Of a stretch of 64,000 bases of DNA, positions 44,976-54,477 are shown one piece after another. Origin of the DNA: Rachicladosporium sp. CCFEE 5018 (taxonomy: Eukaryota > Ascomycota > Dothideomycetes > Cladosporiales > Cladosporiaceae). The stretch covers positions 1 to 64,000 of the forward strand of contig KZ111198.1 of NCBI GenBank assembly GCA_002077045.2, given 5' to 3'. Under the pieces are notes generated by a model. The model had not been told where the DNA came from and ran no database searches. It was given only the letters and a program-made list of their open reading frames with translations. Numbering within the stretch: the stretch's first letter is position 1; every line of letters begins with the position of its first letter. The position numbers and the translations under genes are program-made.

Positions 44976-46211
44976 TCAGTCCCTCCACGCCACCACCTGC
45001 TCCGTCCGATTACTCTCCAACGCCATCTCAATAACCCTAATCCCCATCCTGCTCTCCTCAGGCTTGATAGCCTGCGCCTTCCCATCTTTGATAGAAGCCA
45101 CAACATCCTTATAGAAATTGACATAAAAGCCCTGCTCGCTCTTATACTTCCCTCCCCAAAGCTTCGTTTTCTCGTCCTGGCTCTGCGTGTCGACGACTTG
45201 CTTCTTCGTCCACAGCTCGCCGTATGTGGATTCGGGCTCGATGCCGAATTTCGGGTCGTCGGCTGGCATGTCGGCGAAGAGGTGGTCGATTTGAGGATCT
45301 TCGCCGTGCTAGGATTTATCAGTAGATACATTTGCCAAGGTAGGCTGGAATGAACATACCTTCATGAACGTCCCATCCCTGCCCCTGACGAAGTACTTCA
45401 ATTGCCGTTCTGTTGGCAGACTAGACACGATCGTCGTCTTGACGGTGGCGACGAGGTTCTTCCTGTCGCCACCGTACTGCATGATCACGGTGAACGTATC
45501 ATCATTAGCCGTCTCGCCCCTTAGACTCCTAGTAGTAGCCCAGACGCTCTTCGGCTGCCCGAATAGCAGCAGCGTCTGGTCAATCGAATGCGTGCCAAGA
45601 CCGTACAGCATGCCCTGGCCCTGGATGAACTCCTTCTCCGTCCATTTGAGCGCCCACTCCGGGTAATCGACATCGTAGTGCGTGGTGAAGTCTGTGATCT
45701 CCCCAAGTGCGCCAGTGGCGATTAAGGATTTCAGGGTCAAGAAGTCGGAGTCGTACCGGCGGTTTTGGAAAGGAGTGCAGACTTTGTCCGTCTCCTTGGC
45801 CGTCTTGATGAGGCTGTCTGATTGCTCGGATGTGATAGTGAAGGGCTTCTCCACGACGACTGTGAGCTGTCAGTACTATCTCCTCGAACTAATGGGGAAC
45901 GCGGCCAAGCTAACCATGCTTTCCCGCTCTCATCGCCTGCTCCGCAAACTCCGTATGTAATCCCCCGGAACACACCACTACAAGCTCGATCTCCTTGTCG
46001 TCGAAGAAGTCCTCCGGCGTGCGGTAGTGCTTTGCTTGGGGGTAGTCGACCGTGCAGTGCTTGCCTTTCTCGACGCTGGACTTCTCTGCTGGATTTCGGC
46101 GCGTTGCAGGAAGGCGTAGATTTCCAAGTTCTTGTTGGGTGTGATGAAGGGGAGGTGGAAGCATTTTGTCGAGAAGCCGTAGCCGATGAGGCCGACTTTG
46201 ATGGGCGCCAT
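44976..46211 (-). pseudogene. Gfo/Idh/MocA-family NAD(P)-dependent oxidoreductase; frame broken by one base
   Basis: Four pieces join as complement(join(44976..45308,45360..45859,45915..46211)), about 376 codons. The N-terminus has the Rossmann motif KVGLIGYGFSTKCFHLPF, typical of the family. CSGGLHTEFAEQAMRAGKH then joins VVVEKPFTI, the EKP motif whose Lys is catalytic, and later GTHSIDQTLLLFG supplies the usual His. The first coding segment needs one more base: the frame switches after FLQRAE at a run of three A on the coding strand (46094-46096). The length of that segment (297 nt) fits only if a base is missing, since the next junction needs phase 1. All other parts are intact, so an assembly error is plausible. 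Substrate is unknown; relatives act on sugars, inositols or related alcohols. Confidence 0.75.
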
Positions 46212-46629
46212 GATGGTGTGGTGGATGATTCAATAGGGCAAGGGAGAGGTCGGGAAGGCAGATGCGAGTTGTAGAGAGCTTCTTGGCTTAGAGTGTGAAA
46301 GAATAATACGAACGTAGATAATGATGCTGTGCAGCATTGACGTAGATCAGGCTAAATGCCGAGCTCTGTGTGGAGCATGAACATCGGAGAAGAGTATGTG
46401 CGACGAATGCCACCAGGATGGAAATGGAGATGATGTGAAATACGTACCACAAGCAATCCGAGAAGTAGCTCCAATGTTCTCGATAGACGCTATGCTCTCA
46501 GGCCGCATACCATTCCAATTGGTCGGCGTCGGCCGAAATCGATGGGTGAACTTCAGTGAGTACACTGAATTGGTGTCGTTCGATCGACTCGTAGGTAGAT
46601 CCAGCTTCATGCACTTGTGCAGTATATCT

Positions 46630-47411
46630 CTATCGCTTCTTCGCGCCAACCCCAGCAGCAGATGGCGTAGCAGCCCCAGACGAGCTCGCGCTCTTCCCCG
46701 ACAAAAACCCAGCCAAATCGAAATTCTGTATCGAGTCCACAGCACTCGAAGCCTGAGCCGTAGGACCACTCTTCTGCATCTCCTCGAACTCCTTCTTCGT
46801 CTCCGGATCCACTGCACAAAGTTAGCCCAATCTTCTCCCTTCATCATGCACAACGCACGATCAAGCAGGGCCTCACTGTTCTCCATCAAATACGGCATCC
46901 CGAAGATCATGACCACAGACACCAGGCCCATCAAGATCATGGGACTCTTGAGGAATCCGACAAGGTTGAACCCGCCGCGCTGTTGGTAAAAGTCCTTCAT
47001 TCCGGTGGGTCGGATCTCGACTCGTAGATCATCTTGTCCTGAGCCTAGCAGTGGGCCTTTGTTGCTCCATTCGTTGCCTCTGTACGTCCACCAGATATTC
47101 ACATCCTGCTGTGCTGAGGCGGCCGCGGCTGTCGTGATGTCCACTCTGTAGGGTGCGAAAGCGTGATCGCGGGAGTAGATTGTGAGGAGGTAGCTGTCTG
47201 CTGCTAATGAGGCGAAGACGAAGGTGTTGTCGCGGCGGAGAGGGGCGGTGTGCTTGATGCCTGGGGAGCCGAGGAGGACTGCGTGGGTGGAGGAGGGGAG
47301 CGTTGCTGGGTTGGGGAGGACTGGTGGGGAGGGTGGGATCGAGATGGTGAGTTTGGCGGCAGAGATGGCTTGGGTAAAGCCCAGCGCTGCGGCCAGAAAC
47401 AAAAGCCTCAT
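46630..47411 (-). CDS. EMC7: ER membrane protein complex subunit 7 (EMC7)
   Basis: Model complement(join(46630..46811,46877..47411)), 238 residues. A signal peptide (MRLLFLAAALGFTQAISA) precedes a beta-sandwich lumenal domain with HAVLLGSPGIKHTAPLRRDN and later SYLLTIYSRDHAFAPYRVDI. One membrane helix follows (MILMGLVSVVMIFGMPYLM), then the cytosolic MDPETKKEFEEMQKS block, which is very typical of EMC7, and a Ser/Ala-rich tail. EMC inserts tail-anchored and multi-pass proteins into the ER. The intron interrupts the NMDPE codons in phase 1 and the splice restores that motif. The long upstream open frame to 47654 is not needed. Confidence 0.92.
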
Positions 47412-47806
47412 AGTGGTTCCTAAAATATGCGCGTTAACACGAGACTGGTATTCGAAGAGCTCGGTGATGCATATGCTTGAACATATGTTCGTTCTATCGA
47501 ACGCTGACCTAAACCCAAGTGCCAAGCCAAGCCCTGCGACTTTCACTTTCACACCGGTTTGCAGTATCAATACCGTCCTCAACTTGGACACAACACTCTT
47601 GGAGATGTCCTCGCAAGTATATCGGCAGCTTCTTCTCGCGTCGCTAGTATACATTGTGCCCGGCGACTGAGGCTCGTAGCAACCCAGACAAACCTACGAC
47701 CACCCACGACGATCTGGGAACAATTATCTTAGCTTTCTGGAGCTTGTAGCAAGGCTCGAAAGCACACTGCTCTTTCTCCTCTCGAACCAATAGACCAGAT
47801 TCAGTC

Positions 47807-48811
47807 ATGTCCTCCCGGATTCTGCCCTTCCTCCCGGATGCTGAAGCCCTGCGATGGCCACTCTTCACGGATCTTCACGCTTATACTCATGTACCACGCC
47901 TCAGCCGATCTGCATCGCAGCCGTCGGACCAGAGAGAGTCTATCTTATTCCAACTGCCCAAGGAGCTGCGTCTCCAGATTTGGGAACATGCCATGCACAG
48001 CACGAACTCACCACCGCCAAGTCCGCTGTTCTCGGGTCCACGGGTCGAGCGCCAGGAAGGCAGGACGACTCACAAAGACATTGCGTACCCAACCACTTTG
48101 CTCCGAACCAGTCTCTTCGCCTTACTCAAGGTCTGTCGTCAAAGTCGAAAAGAAGTGCTGGACCTTCTTACCAACGAATGCAAGAACGCTAGGCCGCAGG
48201 ACTTGCGTCTGGACGTGATGGCCAAGGGCTTCATCTTCTATCCCACATGGACATTGCTTCCTCCTGTGATCATCAGCCGCGTGCCCGTCAATCTTCATGT
48301 GACGCTCCGAATCTTCAGTCCAGAGTCCTTCGTCTCGAATGACTCCTGGCCCCGTCAGCCAGGCTCCGGTTTCCGATCTCTATTGACACTTCTAAATCAA
48401 TTCCTCCACCATGGACCAGGCTTCACATACTCTGGCCTCACATCTCGGATCGCGATCAAGACACTAACAATTAGCGTAGTGTGTCTCGAGCTCTACAACA
48501 AAGCTATGTTCGCGCCCGCCGTTCTGCAGCTCGTCCGAGTGTGCAAGTCGCTCGCGCAACGAGGCGACGCATCGGAGTACATCAGTCATATCCGCATCAT
48601 CGTGGAGGATAGTGGAGACGCTGCAATGGAGACGTTGAAACGCAGAGAGTGGGCGTACGACGTTCGCTGTGCTCGAAATGAGGACGAGATCGCAAACTGG
48701 AGCGCCTCGGGTCTCTGTCTGGGCCCGCAAGTCGCTCGGTTCGCTTCAGAGGAGGGTGTGAACCAGGCGAAGAAGCCGTTCTGTGAGTTTGTGTGGTACC
48801 GTTCTGAGTGA
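47807..48811 (+). CDS. 2EXR-domain-like hypothetical protein
   Basis: A single-exon protein of 334 residues. Residues about 40-60 read ILFQLPKELRLQIWEHAM and, further on, LLKVCRQSRKEVLDLL, the two blocks of the fungal 2EXR domain (F..LP.ELRL.IW ... L..VCR.SR.EVL). The rest has no recognised motif. 2EXR proteins are abundant in Pezizomycotina, frequently expanded, and of unknown biochemical role. No membrane segment or signal peptide is seen. Confidence 0.75.
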   Translation: MSSRILPFLPDAEALRWPLFTDLHAYTHVPRLSRSASQPSDQRESILFQLPKELRLQIWEHAMHSTNSPPPSPLFSGPRVERQEGRTTHKDIAYPTTLLRTSLFALLKVCRQSRKEVLDLLTNECKNARPQDLRLDVMAKGFIFYPTWTLLPPVIISRVPVNLHVTLRIFSPESFVSNDSWPRQPGSGFRSLLTLLNQFLHHGPGFTYSGLTSRIAIKTLTISVVCLELYNKAMFAPAVLQLVRVCKSLAQRGDASEYISHIRIIVEDSGDAAMETLKRREWAYDVRCARNEDEIANWSASGLCLGPQVARFASEEGVNQAKKPFCEFVWYRSE

Positions 48812-49340
48812 GCAAAGCACCTTACTAATATGTCGATACTAGAGTGGTATTAGCTCCTGAATTCGATTGTCACGAGCTTGCGCGACATCCATGCAGTATT
48901 CCATGTGCCCGGCACAGGTACATTCTCGCCCAGCCGCTACGGCAGCTCAAGGTCCGAGCTTAGAGCTTATCTGACCCAGCTATAACTACTCTAGTTACCT
49001 GTAACTACCCTAGTTGTCCTTGAACATCAATAAGTCGACGACTATCAGGTCCTACGAAATGCTCGGCCACTCGAGATGGAGTCCTCGATGCCGCCATCAT
49101 TGGTACTAAACAGGTGGAGCCCTCTCAAAACGGTCTAGTGTACATGAGCTCTACACGCCAATAAAAACTACTTGAACTACTAGTAGTTCGATCCGAACTA
49201 CTAGTAATTGAAGTAGTTGACTTGAGTGTAGGTATAAGAGTACACTCCTCCCCCGTCTAGTTTCCTCTTCCTTTTACTCTTTTTCACTTGTTCTCTGCTT
49301 CTCCTCTACGATCATCATCTCTGTTACGAAGTACGTTTTC
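48812..49340. promoter_or_regulatory. Promoter region with a perfect 16-bp palindrome and second half-copy
   Basis: GAACTACTAGTAGTTC at 49174-49189 is a perfect palindrome, and a near copy, GAACTACTAGTAATT, starts at 49195. Related CTACTCTAGTTA and CTACCCTAGTTG words lie near 48985-49020. A TATAAG-like box (about 49234) and a long pyrimidine tract (from about 49260) follow before the coiled-coil gene. This is the arrangement of a promoter with paired operator-like sites. The binding factor is unknown. Confidence 0.5.
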
Positions 49341-50257
49341 ATGATCATTGACTATCACCCTACCTTCTACTTTAACATGAGTCCACTCGGCGTCGCAGTT
49401 CGCAAAGGCATACCAAATAAAAACCCGAAGGGCACTATCAGGGCCGAGCGTGAGAACCTTAGGGCCTCGACTTTGCAGTTCCTAACGGATAACAATACGC
49501 TCCGAGCGTCTAAAGTCGACATGACAGCCACAATTAAGGTACCAAGCGAAGACAAAGACGCCCTCCGGATCGCTCTTAGCAATGCGACCACGGAAAACAA
49601 AGATCTGAGGGCGCTCGTTGAGGCGCTCAACGGAAACGTTAAAGACCTGGAGACGTCTATCGAGACTTCGAACCAGGCCCTTGAAGTAGAGAAAGCGGAT
49701 GCCGATAAGCTAAAGGCGTCAAACAACAATCTCTCCAAGGCCAATAAGGACCTTGAAGCACGGCTCCAGAGGGCCGGCCCGGCCGAAACAAGCGATGCAG
49801 TGTCTTTCCCAAGTCTTGCGAATGATACTATGAACCATCCAGTGGCATACATCAAAGTGCTGAACTTGGTGACAAATGAGATTGGAAAGTATACTCGCGC
49901 CCTCAGAGAGGAGCATACTAGAAGTAGAGGGCTTAAGCTCTGTCTCGAAGGTATTGAAGCGGACGACGCATTCCTCATCTCCTCGGCGGACAATAACTCG
50001 CGTGACTTTGCGGTAGCTACACACGACAAAATCGTGCTCTGTGAGCAATTGGCCAAGTTGCGACGTGCCTTTGACCAGGCCAAGTCTGAAAGTGTGGCCC
50101 TCGAACGAGAGGTCGCTCTGCGTGTGCAAGAGAGGATGAAGCGTGCGCTCCAGCAGTGAGTTTCTTTGTCTGGGGTGTGGGATTCGTTTGCTGACTACAC
50201 TGTAGGGCGAGTAAAGCTAGCGAATCAACTACCGAGGAAGTGGATATGGAGGACTAA
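49341..50257 (+). CDS. Orphan coiled-coil protein
   Basis: Model join(49341..50155,50206..50257), 288 residues from the first ATG or 276 from the ATG at 49377. The intron of 50 nt has a GTGAGT donor, a GCTGACTAC branch region and a TAG acceptor, and exon 2 adds an acidic tail (ESTTEEVDMED). The body is predicted coiled coil: runs such as LRALVEALNGNVKDLETSI and KADADKLKASNNNLSKANKD have heptad-like leucines, and a second helical part starts near AYIKVLNLVTNEIGKY. A basic patch (VRKGIPNKNPKG) lies near the N-terminus. I recognise no family. Codon use is more AT-rich than in its neighbours, consistent with a young or transferred gene, but that is a visual impression. Confidence 0.6.
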
Positions 50258-50318
50258 GCGGAGGAGAACAGTGGTGCGATTCTGGTCGCTGGTGGATCAA
50301 GGGTTGACTATACTGCAC

Positions 50319-51402
50319 TTAGTACATCTTCAACGGACATCCCTTCTTAGACGCCCCCGTCTTTTCGTCCACAACCTCCTTCGTAAGTTTCATCAATCGC
50401 TCCGCAAGCTCCACGTCGTTGGCCTTGTCGCTGCCTTGCTCAATGATCTTCGGTGGGCAAACTATCACACGTCAGCAATGGCCGTTCGGAGCTCATCATC
50501 AATTTCCACTTACTATACAACCCACTCTTCTCCGCCACAGTCGCAGCATACATAGCACTCACACAGCCCTCAAACTGATCCTTCCGGAACGCCTTCATCC
50601 CCACTGACATCCCGTACCCCAGCAACGGATACGCTTCGTGGATGTGATCATTCGTCTGCGCCGTGTCTACGATTCCCGGGTGCACTGCATTAGCCAGGAT
50701 CCCTGGGTTCTCGGGCGTGAGATGCCGGGAGAGGTACTTTGAATACAGCAGCGTGGCGAGCTTGGAGCGCGCGTATTGTTGTTGTGGGCCGTAGTCGCGG
50801 TTTAGCTCCTCTACGCTGGCGAATTGGGTTTCTTTGGGGGTTTGCTCGTGGAGATTCGAGGCGAAGTTGACGATGCGGACGATGTTGCCGGCTTTTGCGG
50901 TCTTCTTGAGCAGAGGAAGGAGATGCGAAGTAAGTACCACATGCCCGATATGATTTGCGGCCATGTGCAGATCCGTGCCATTGGTCTCTGCTAGCTGTCG
51001 TGTCATGATGCCTCGGGCAGCAACATTAATCACGATGTCGAGGCGGTCGGTCTCCTTGGCGATCTCGTTCGCCACATTAGCAGTCTTCTCCCAATCACTC
51101 AGATCACACTGCTTCCACACGATCGCATCCCTCGCCTTCTTCCCCAGCTCCGCTTCTACGGCGTCTAGAGCCTCATCAAGCTTTTCGGCGCGGACTGAGA
51201 GGACGAAGAGTTTGGAAATGTTGCGCGTGAGGAGCGTGTGCGTGCAGCCGAAGCCAATGCCTTCAGATCCGCCGGTGACTAGTGCGACTCTACCGGAAAG
51301 GTCTGGGACGTCGGTGTTGAGGTCGAAGGCATCGGAGCCGGTGGCGAGGTTGTGAGCTGGGCCCGTGAGGTTTTCGGCGAGGGTTTTCTTGATGAAGTCC
51401 AT
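50319..51402 (-). CDS. Retinol-dehydrogenase-like short-chain dehydrogenase
   Basis: Model complement(join(50319..50461,50514..51402)), 343 residues. The cofactor motif is VALVTGGSEGIGFGCTHTL (TGxxxGIG), the second-strand Arg region suggests NADP preference, and the NAG-equivalent is IVINVAARGIM. The active site has the IVNFASNLHEQ serine and the YARSK Tyr/Lys pair. The post-active-site PG motif is NAVHPGIVDT. The second exon gives the C-terminal part (CPPKIIEQGSDKA ...), which is common in fungal members of this WW-oxidoreductase/retinol-dehydrogenase-like group. The substrate is unknown. The upstream open frame to 51576 is ignored in favour of the ATG giving MDFIKKTLAEN. Confidence 0.88.
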
Positions 51403-52190
51403 GGTCGTGCTTGATCCCAATGGTATCGTTATGGCGAGTTGATAGGTCCGATGTTGCGTTGCTATCGTGTTCCTCGATGGTATACTATGGTCCCCGGCGA
51501 CGGAGTTGATTCCCGATTTCTGGTTGGAAGTGGAATGGACTTGTGCAAGAAATCGATACCTACCTTCCAGAACCACGTTCTGCTACTTCACTTCTTACAG
51601 GGCCGTCGTTGCCATCATCGTCTCCCAATGGCGTTGGCAGGAATGAACTCATGCGGTCATCACTCGCTCATAACTCGTGCCTGACTCCCACGTTGCAGCC
51701 CTGTCGGCGTTCGGCATCAGCTGTCCACGACGATATGTCACTCGCTCGACGAGGCAAACCTTGACCTCACTACATTGCTTCGACGCCTGCATCTTCCCAA
51801 ATATCGTTCGTGGCAGCAACACATTCTAGATAATGTTCCACATCTCGCAATCGATCTCTTACTCCACCCGGATCGACACCGGCTCGGCCACGGCACCCGG
51901 TCGCCAAGACACACTCCACCGCTTTCGCCCTAGCCCTATCTCACCTCACTTTCACACCCGCAGCCAAGCTTCTTTTCGTCCATTCACGACCGCATAACTT
52001 GCGCCGGAGTGCTGCGGAGCGAGTTCCACCACGCAGGAGTTGGCGTCCACTGCCGCTCCGCTCGCGTGAGCATTTGAAGGTAGGTCGCGTGCTCTCACGA
52101 TGACCCAAAATTGCTTCCTTTATCGTGCCCTGGAGGCTTGTATCACTCAGTCTTCGTATCTCGTGCTGCGCTTCATCACTCAGCACTAGT
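51403..52190. other. Divergent intergenic region
   Basis: About 0.8 kb between the divergent SDR and GH5 genes, with no supported coding sequence. Both promoters must lie here. Confidence 0.5.
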
Positions 52191-52858
52191 ATGGCAGGTT
52201 CGAAGAGGATGTACCGCTTGACGCGGGTTGCAATAGTATTCATGTTCATCATATGCATGCTTATACTGGCTTTGCAGCACGTGCCGGACGCTTTGGCTCA
52301 GTATCCTCGGATCGCCATGGAACCAATTTCGAGCAGTGTGAGTAGGGCTGAGCTGAAGTTCACACCGCCGCTGAGGACATTTGGACGAAATATCGTCGAT
52401 GCCGACGGGAAGCGATACAAGCTGGCTTCAATCAACTGGTATGGCGCAAGCGACGTCAACTTCGTGGCGATGGGGCTGGACATAAGACATCGATCCGAGA
52501 TTGCACGGACGATACGAGAGATGGGCTTCAACAGCGTCAGATTTCCATACTCGGACCAGATGGTCATCGAGAATCCTGTCGTCGACCCTCGATGGCTGCA
52601 AGCAAATCTAGACCTCCTGGACCCGTATCAGAACAGCGAAACACGAGACCAAGCGCCACTAGAAGACGCAGGTCCTCGAGCTCTGGACGTCTTCAATGCC
52701 TGCGTCGAAGCAATGACCAATGAGGGTCTCACAGTAATCATCAACGATCACATCACCAATGCCGTGTGGTGCGATGGGATGAACCTCTGCGACTCGAGCT
52801 GGAAGAATGACCAGTACGGTCCGATCTGCAAAGTCAAGCAATCGACAGCATCTTGGAT
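52191..52858 (+). CDS. Glycoside hydrolase family 5-like protein, 5' part only
   Basis: The visible 222 residues start with a short cytoplasmic segment and a membrane or signal-anchor helix (VAIVFMFIICMLILALQHV). The GH5 barrel then begins: FGRNIVDADGKRYKLASINWYGAS, with NWYG typical of fungal GH5 endoglucanase-like proteins, followed by EMGFNSVRFPYSDQMV and GLTVIINDHITN. The catalytic Glu residues would be further on, beyond the gap, so activity cannot be judged. No break occurs before the gap. Confidence 0.78.
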
Positions 52859-52958
52859 NNNNNNNNNNNNNNNNNNNNNNNNNNNNNNNNNNNNNNNNNN
52901 NNNNNNNNNNNNNNNNNNNNNNNNNNNNNNNNNNNNNNNNNNNNNNNNNNNNNNNNNN
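52859..52958. other. Assembly gap (exactly 100 N)
   Basis: A run of 100 N, again the usual unknown-size placeholder. The GH5 gene enters from the left and a retrotransposon fragment leaves to the right, so a repeat probably broke the assembly here. Confidence 0.95.
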
Positions 52959-53453
52959 TCCTGTTGTGAACACCTTGATGCTCCCACTCCCCGTCTGCTT
53001 TGCCCCAATGACCTCCTTCCTTCCAATCCTCTTCACTAGCTCCTCACAGGAGAGTCCTGCAATCTCCTTACGCTCCTCTGGGTCTTGAATCCTGACTGTC
53101 ACCCCTGTAGGCTGTTCTTTGGCTGCAGCTCTTGCCCAGGTTCTCTGCTGGCTCTGCTGGCTCTGCTGTCCCTGGAGGGTGCTCCTCTGGAACTCTTTTC
53201 TGAAGTCTTTAATCTCCTGGAGGAGGAGGTTGGTGCTTGGGCTTTGTTGTTGTTGTCTTGAGGTCCTGGCTTGGAGGATGTTGATGACATGAGCAGCCTT
53301 CTGAAGCAGGATCTTGTATGCCCTAGCATGTAAGTCCTGTCCTTCACAGGCCTCTAAGATGTCCTTCTGGAGTGCTTGAACTGTCTGGGTGTCTAGGGTC
53401 TGGTGCTGTTGGGTAGGTGTCTTCCTCTGCTGTAGGGGGAACCCCTGACTTCC
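52959..53453 (-). mobile_element. LINE-type retrotransposon ORF1 (gag-like) fragment
   Basis: On the minus strand one frame is open from 53453 to the gap. It reads TLDTQTVQALQKDILEACEG, a Gln/Ser-rich coiled-coil part, then TVRIQDPEERKEIAGLSCEE and LVKRIGRKEVIGAKQTGSGS. The VRI-x-D-x-EER ... K-x-xSG-x-I pattern is what I associate with the gag-like ORF1 of fungal Tad-type LINEs. No reverse transcriptase is visible; it would be in or beyond the gap. An in-frame TGA at 53454-53456 and lack of a Met start suggest that this copy is damaged or partial. Confidence 0.6.
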
Positions 53454-53539
53454 TCATACTCCCCGCTGTCCTCCACCTCTGTCCTGTCGCTGTTCCCTGT
53501 CTTCAGTAACATCCTCTCCTCCACTCTGATCGCTTCCTT

Positions 53540-54000
53540 GTTCCTTAGGTGTGTACATGTATTATAGATTCTTCTTTTAAGGAGCCTATCCCCTTATACT
53601 AGCTATATAGAACCTATAGTACTACTAGAAATATATAGGATAGCTAGGGTTTTTTCTCTAGCTATATAGATTATTAGAGGCTTCTCTATAGTTTTAATAG
53701 ATAAATTATATACTAAAGTATCCTAGAAAACCCAAGGAAGGTCCCTAGGAACTTATATAGCTATAGTAAAAACCTCTAGAAAATTTGAAAAATTTCGAAA
53801 AATTTCGAAAAATAAGGTTTTACTAATCCTAAAACGTAAAAACCTCGTAAAACCGTCTTGTAGGAGTAACGAGATCGCCGATATAGCTATCGAATATCTC
53901 TACCTCGTAGCGCGCGCGCGCGCGCACTTAGCCACGTCGCCTTAAAGTATAAGCCCGTATATCGTAGACGAGGACGGCGCAAATTACCAAATTTAGACAG
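53540..54000. repeat. AT-rich, probably RIP-affected block with simple repeats
   Basis: Base composition shifts sharply to A/T with repeated ctatatag, tatata and ctagaaa words. A short tandem gaaaaatttc-like repeat lies at about 53786-53816, and a (CG)n run of about 16 bases at 53911-53926. Such TA-rich blocks beside a retroelement are typical of repeat-induced point mutation in ascomycetes. No coding frame is present. Confidence 0.6.
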
Positions 54001-54477
54001 TTAGGTCAATGAGTAGGATGTTACGATGACAGACAGTGCGTAGGAGGATACAGGAGGCAATTGCGACGTCAGAAACGAGGTCTTTCGCGCGCCGATGAGG
54101 TGATACACGGACGCAAATCATGTGTCCCGGCAAAGCGGTCGCGCGTGACAGTAAGAGCATTGGACTGATGCGAGAATGACGAAGCGACCGACCATTCAAC
54201 GCAGCTATGATGGAAGTGCGTTGGGCAGGACAAGACGTCCGAGTGGCTCCGGTAGCGAAGTCGAGACAAAAGGTCAAGCCGCGCGAGGCGGCCCAAGCGA
54301 AGCGCACTGGTAGGATTGTAGGATACGAGGATACCTGAGCGCACGCGTGCATGAAGTTCGCTAGGGATGCAAGACTGCAATGTGCGCCTGGGCGAGGTGG
54401 CTGTCAAGGCACCGCGTAGCACAAGCTGTCACTCGCTACGGACGTATTCGGTATAGGTACTGCCCATCTCATTAATC

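Noticed and set aside
18238..47411. Functional clustering of ER genes (SEY1, CLPTM1, EMC7)
   Set aside because: They are separated by unrelated genes on both strands; with many ER genes in a genome this is expected by chance.
49367..50083. 238-codon minus-strand frame opposite the coiled-coil gene
   Set aside because: The plus strand has an intron with good signals and a coherent heptad pattern; the minus frame is Ser/Leu/Ala-rich as expected for an antisense of coiled-coil DNA.
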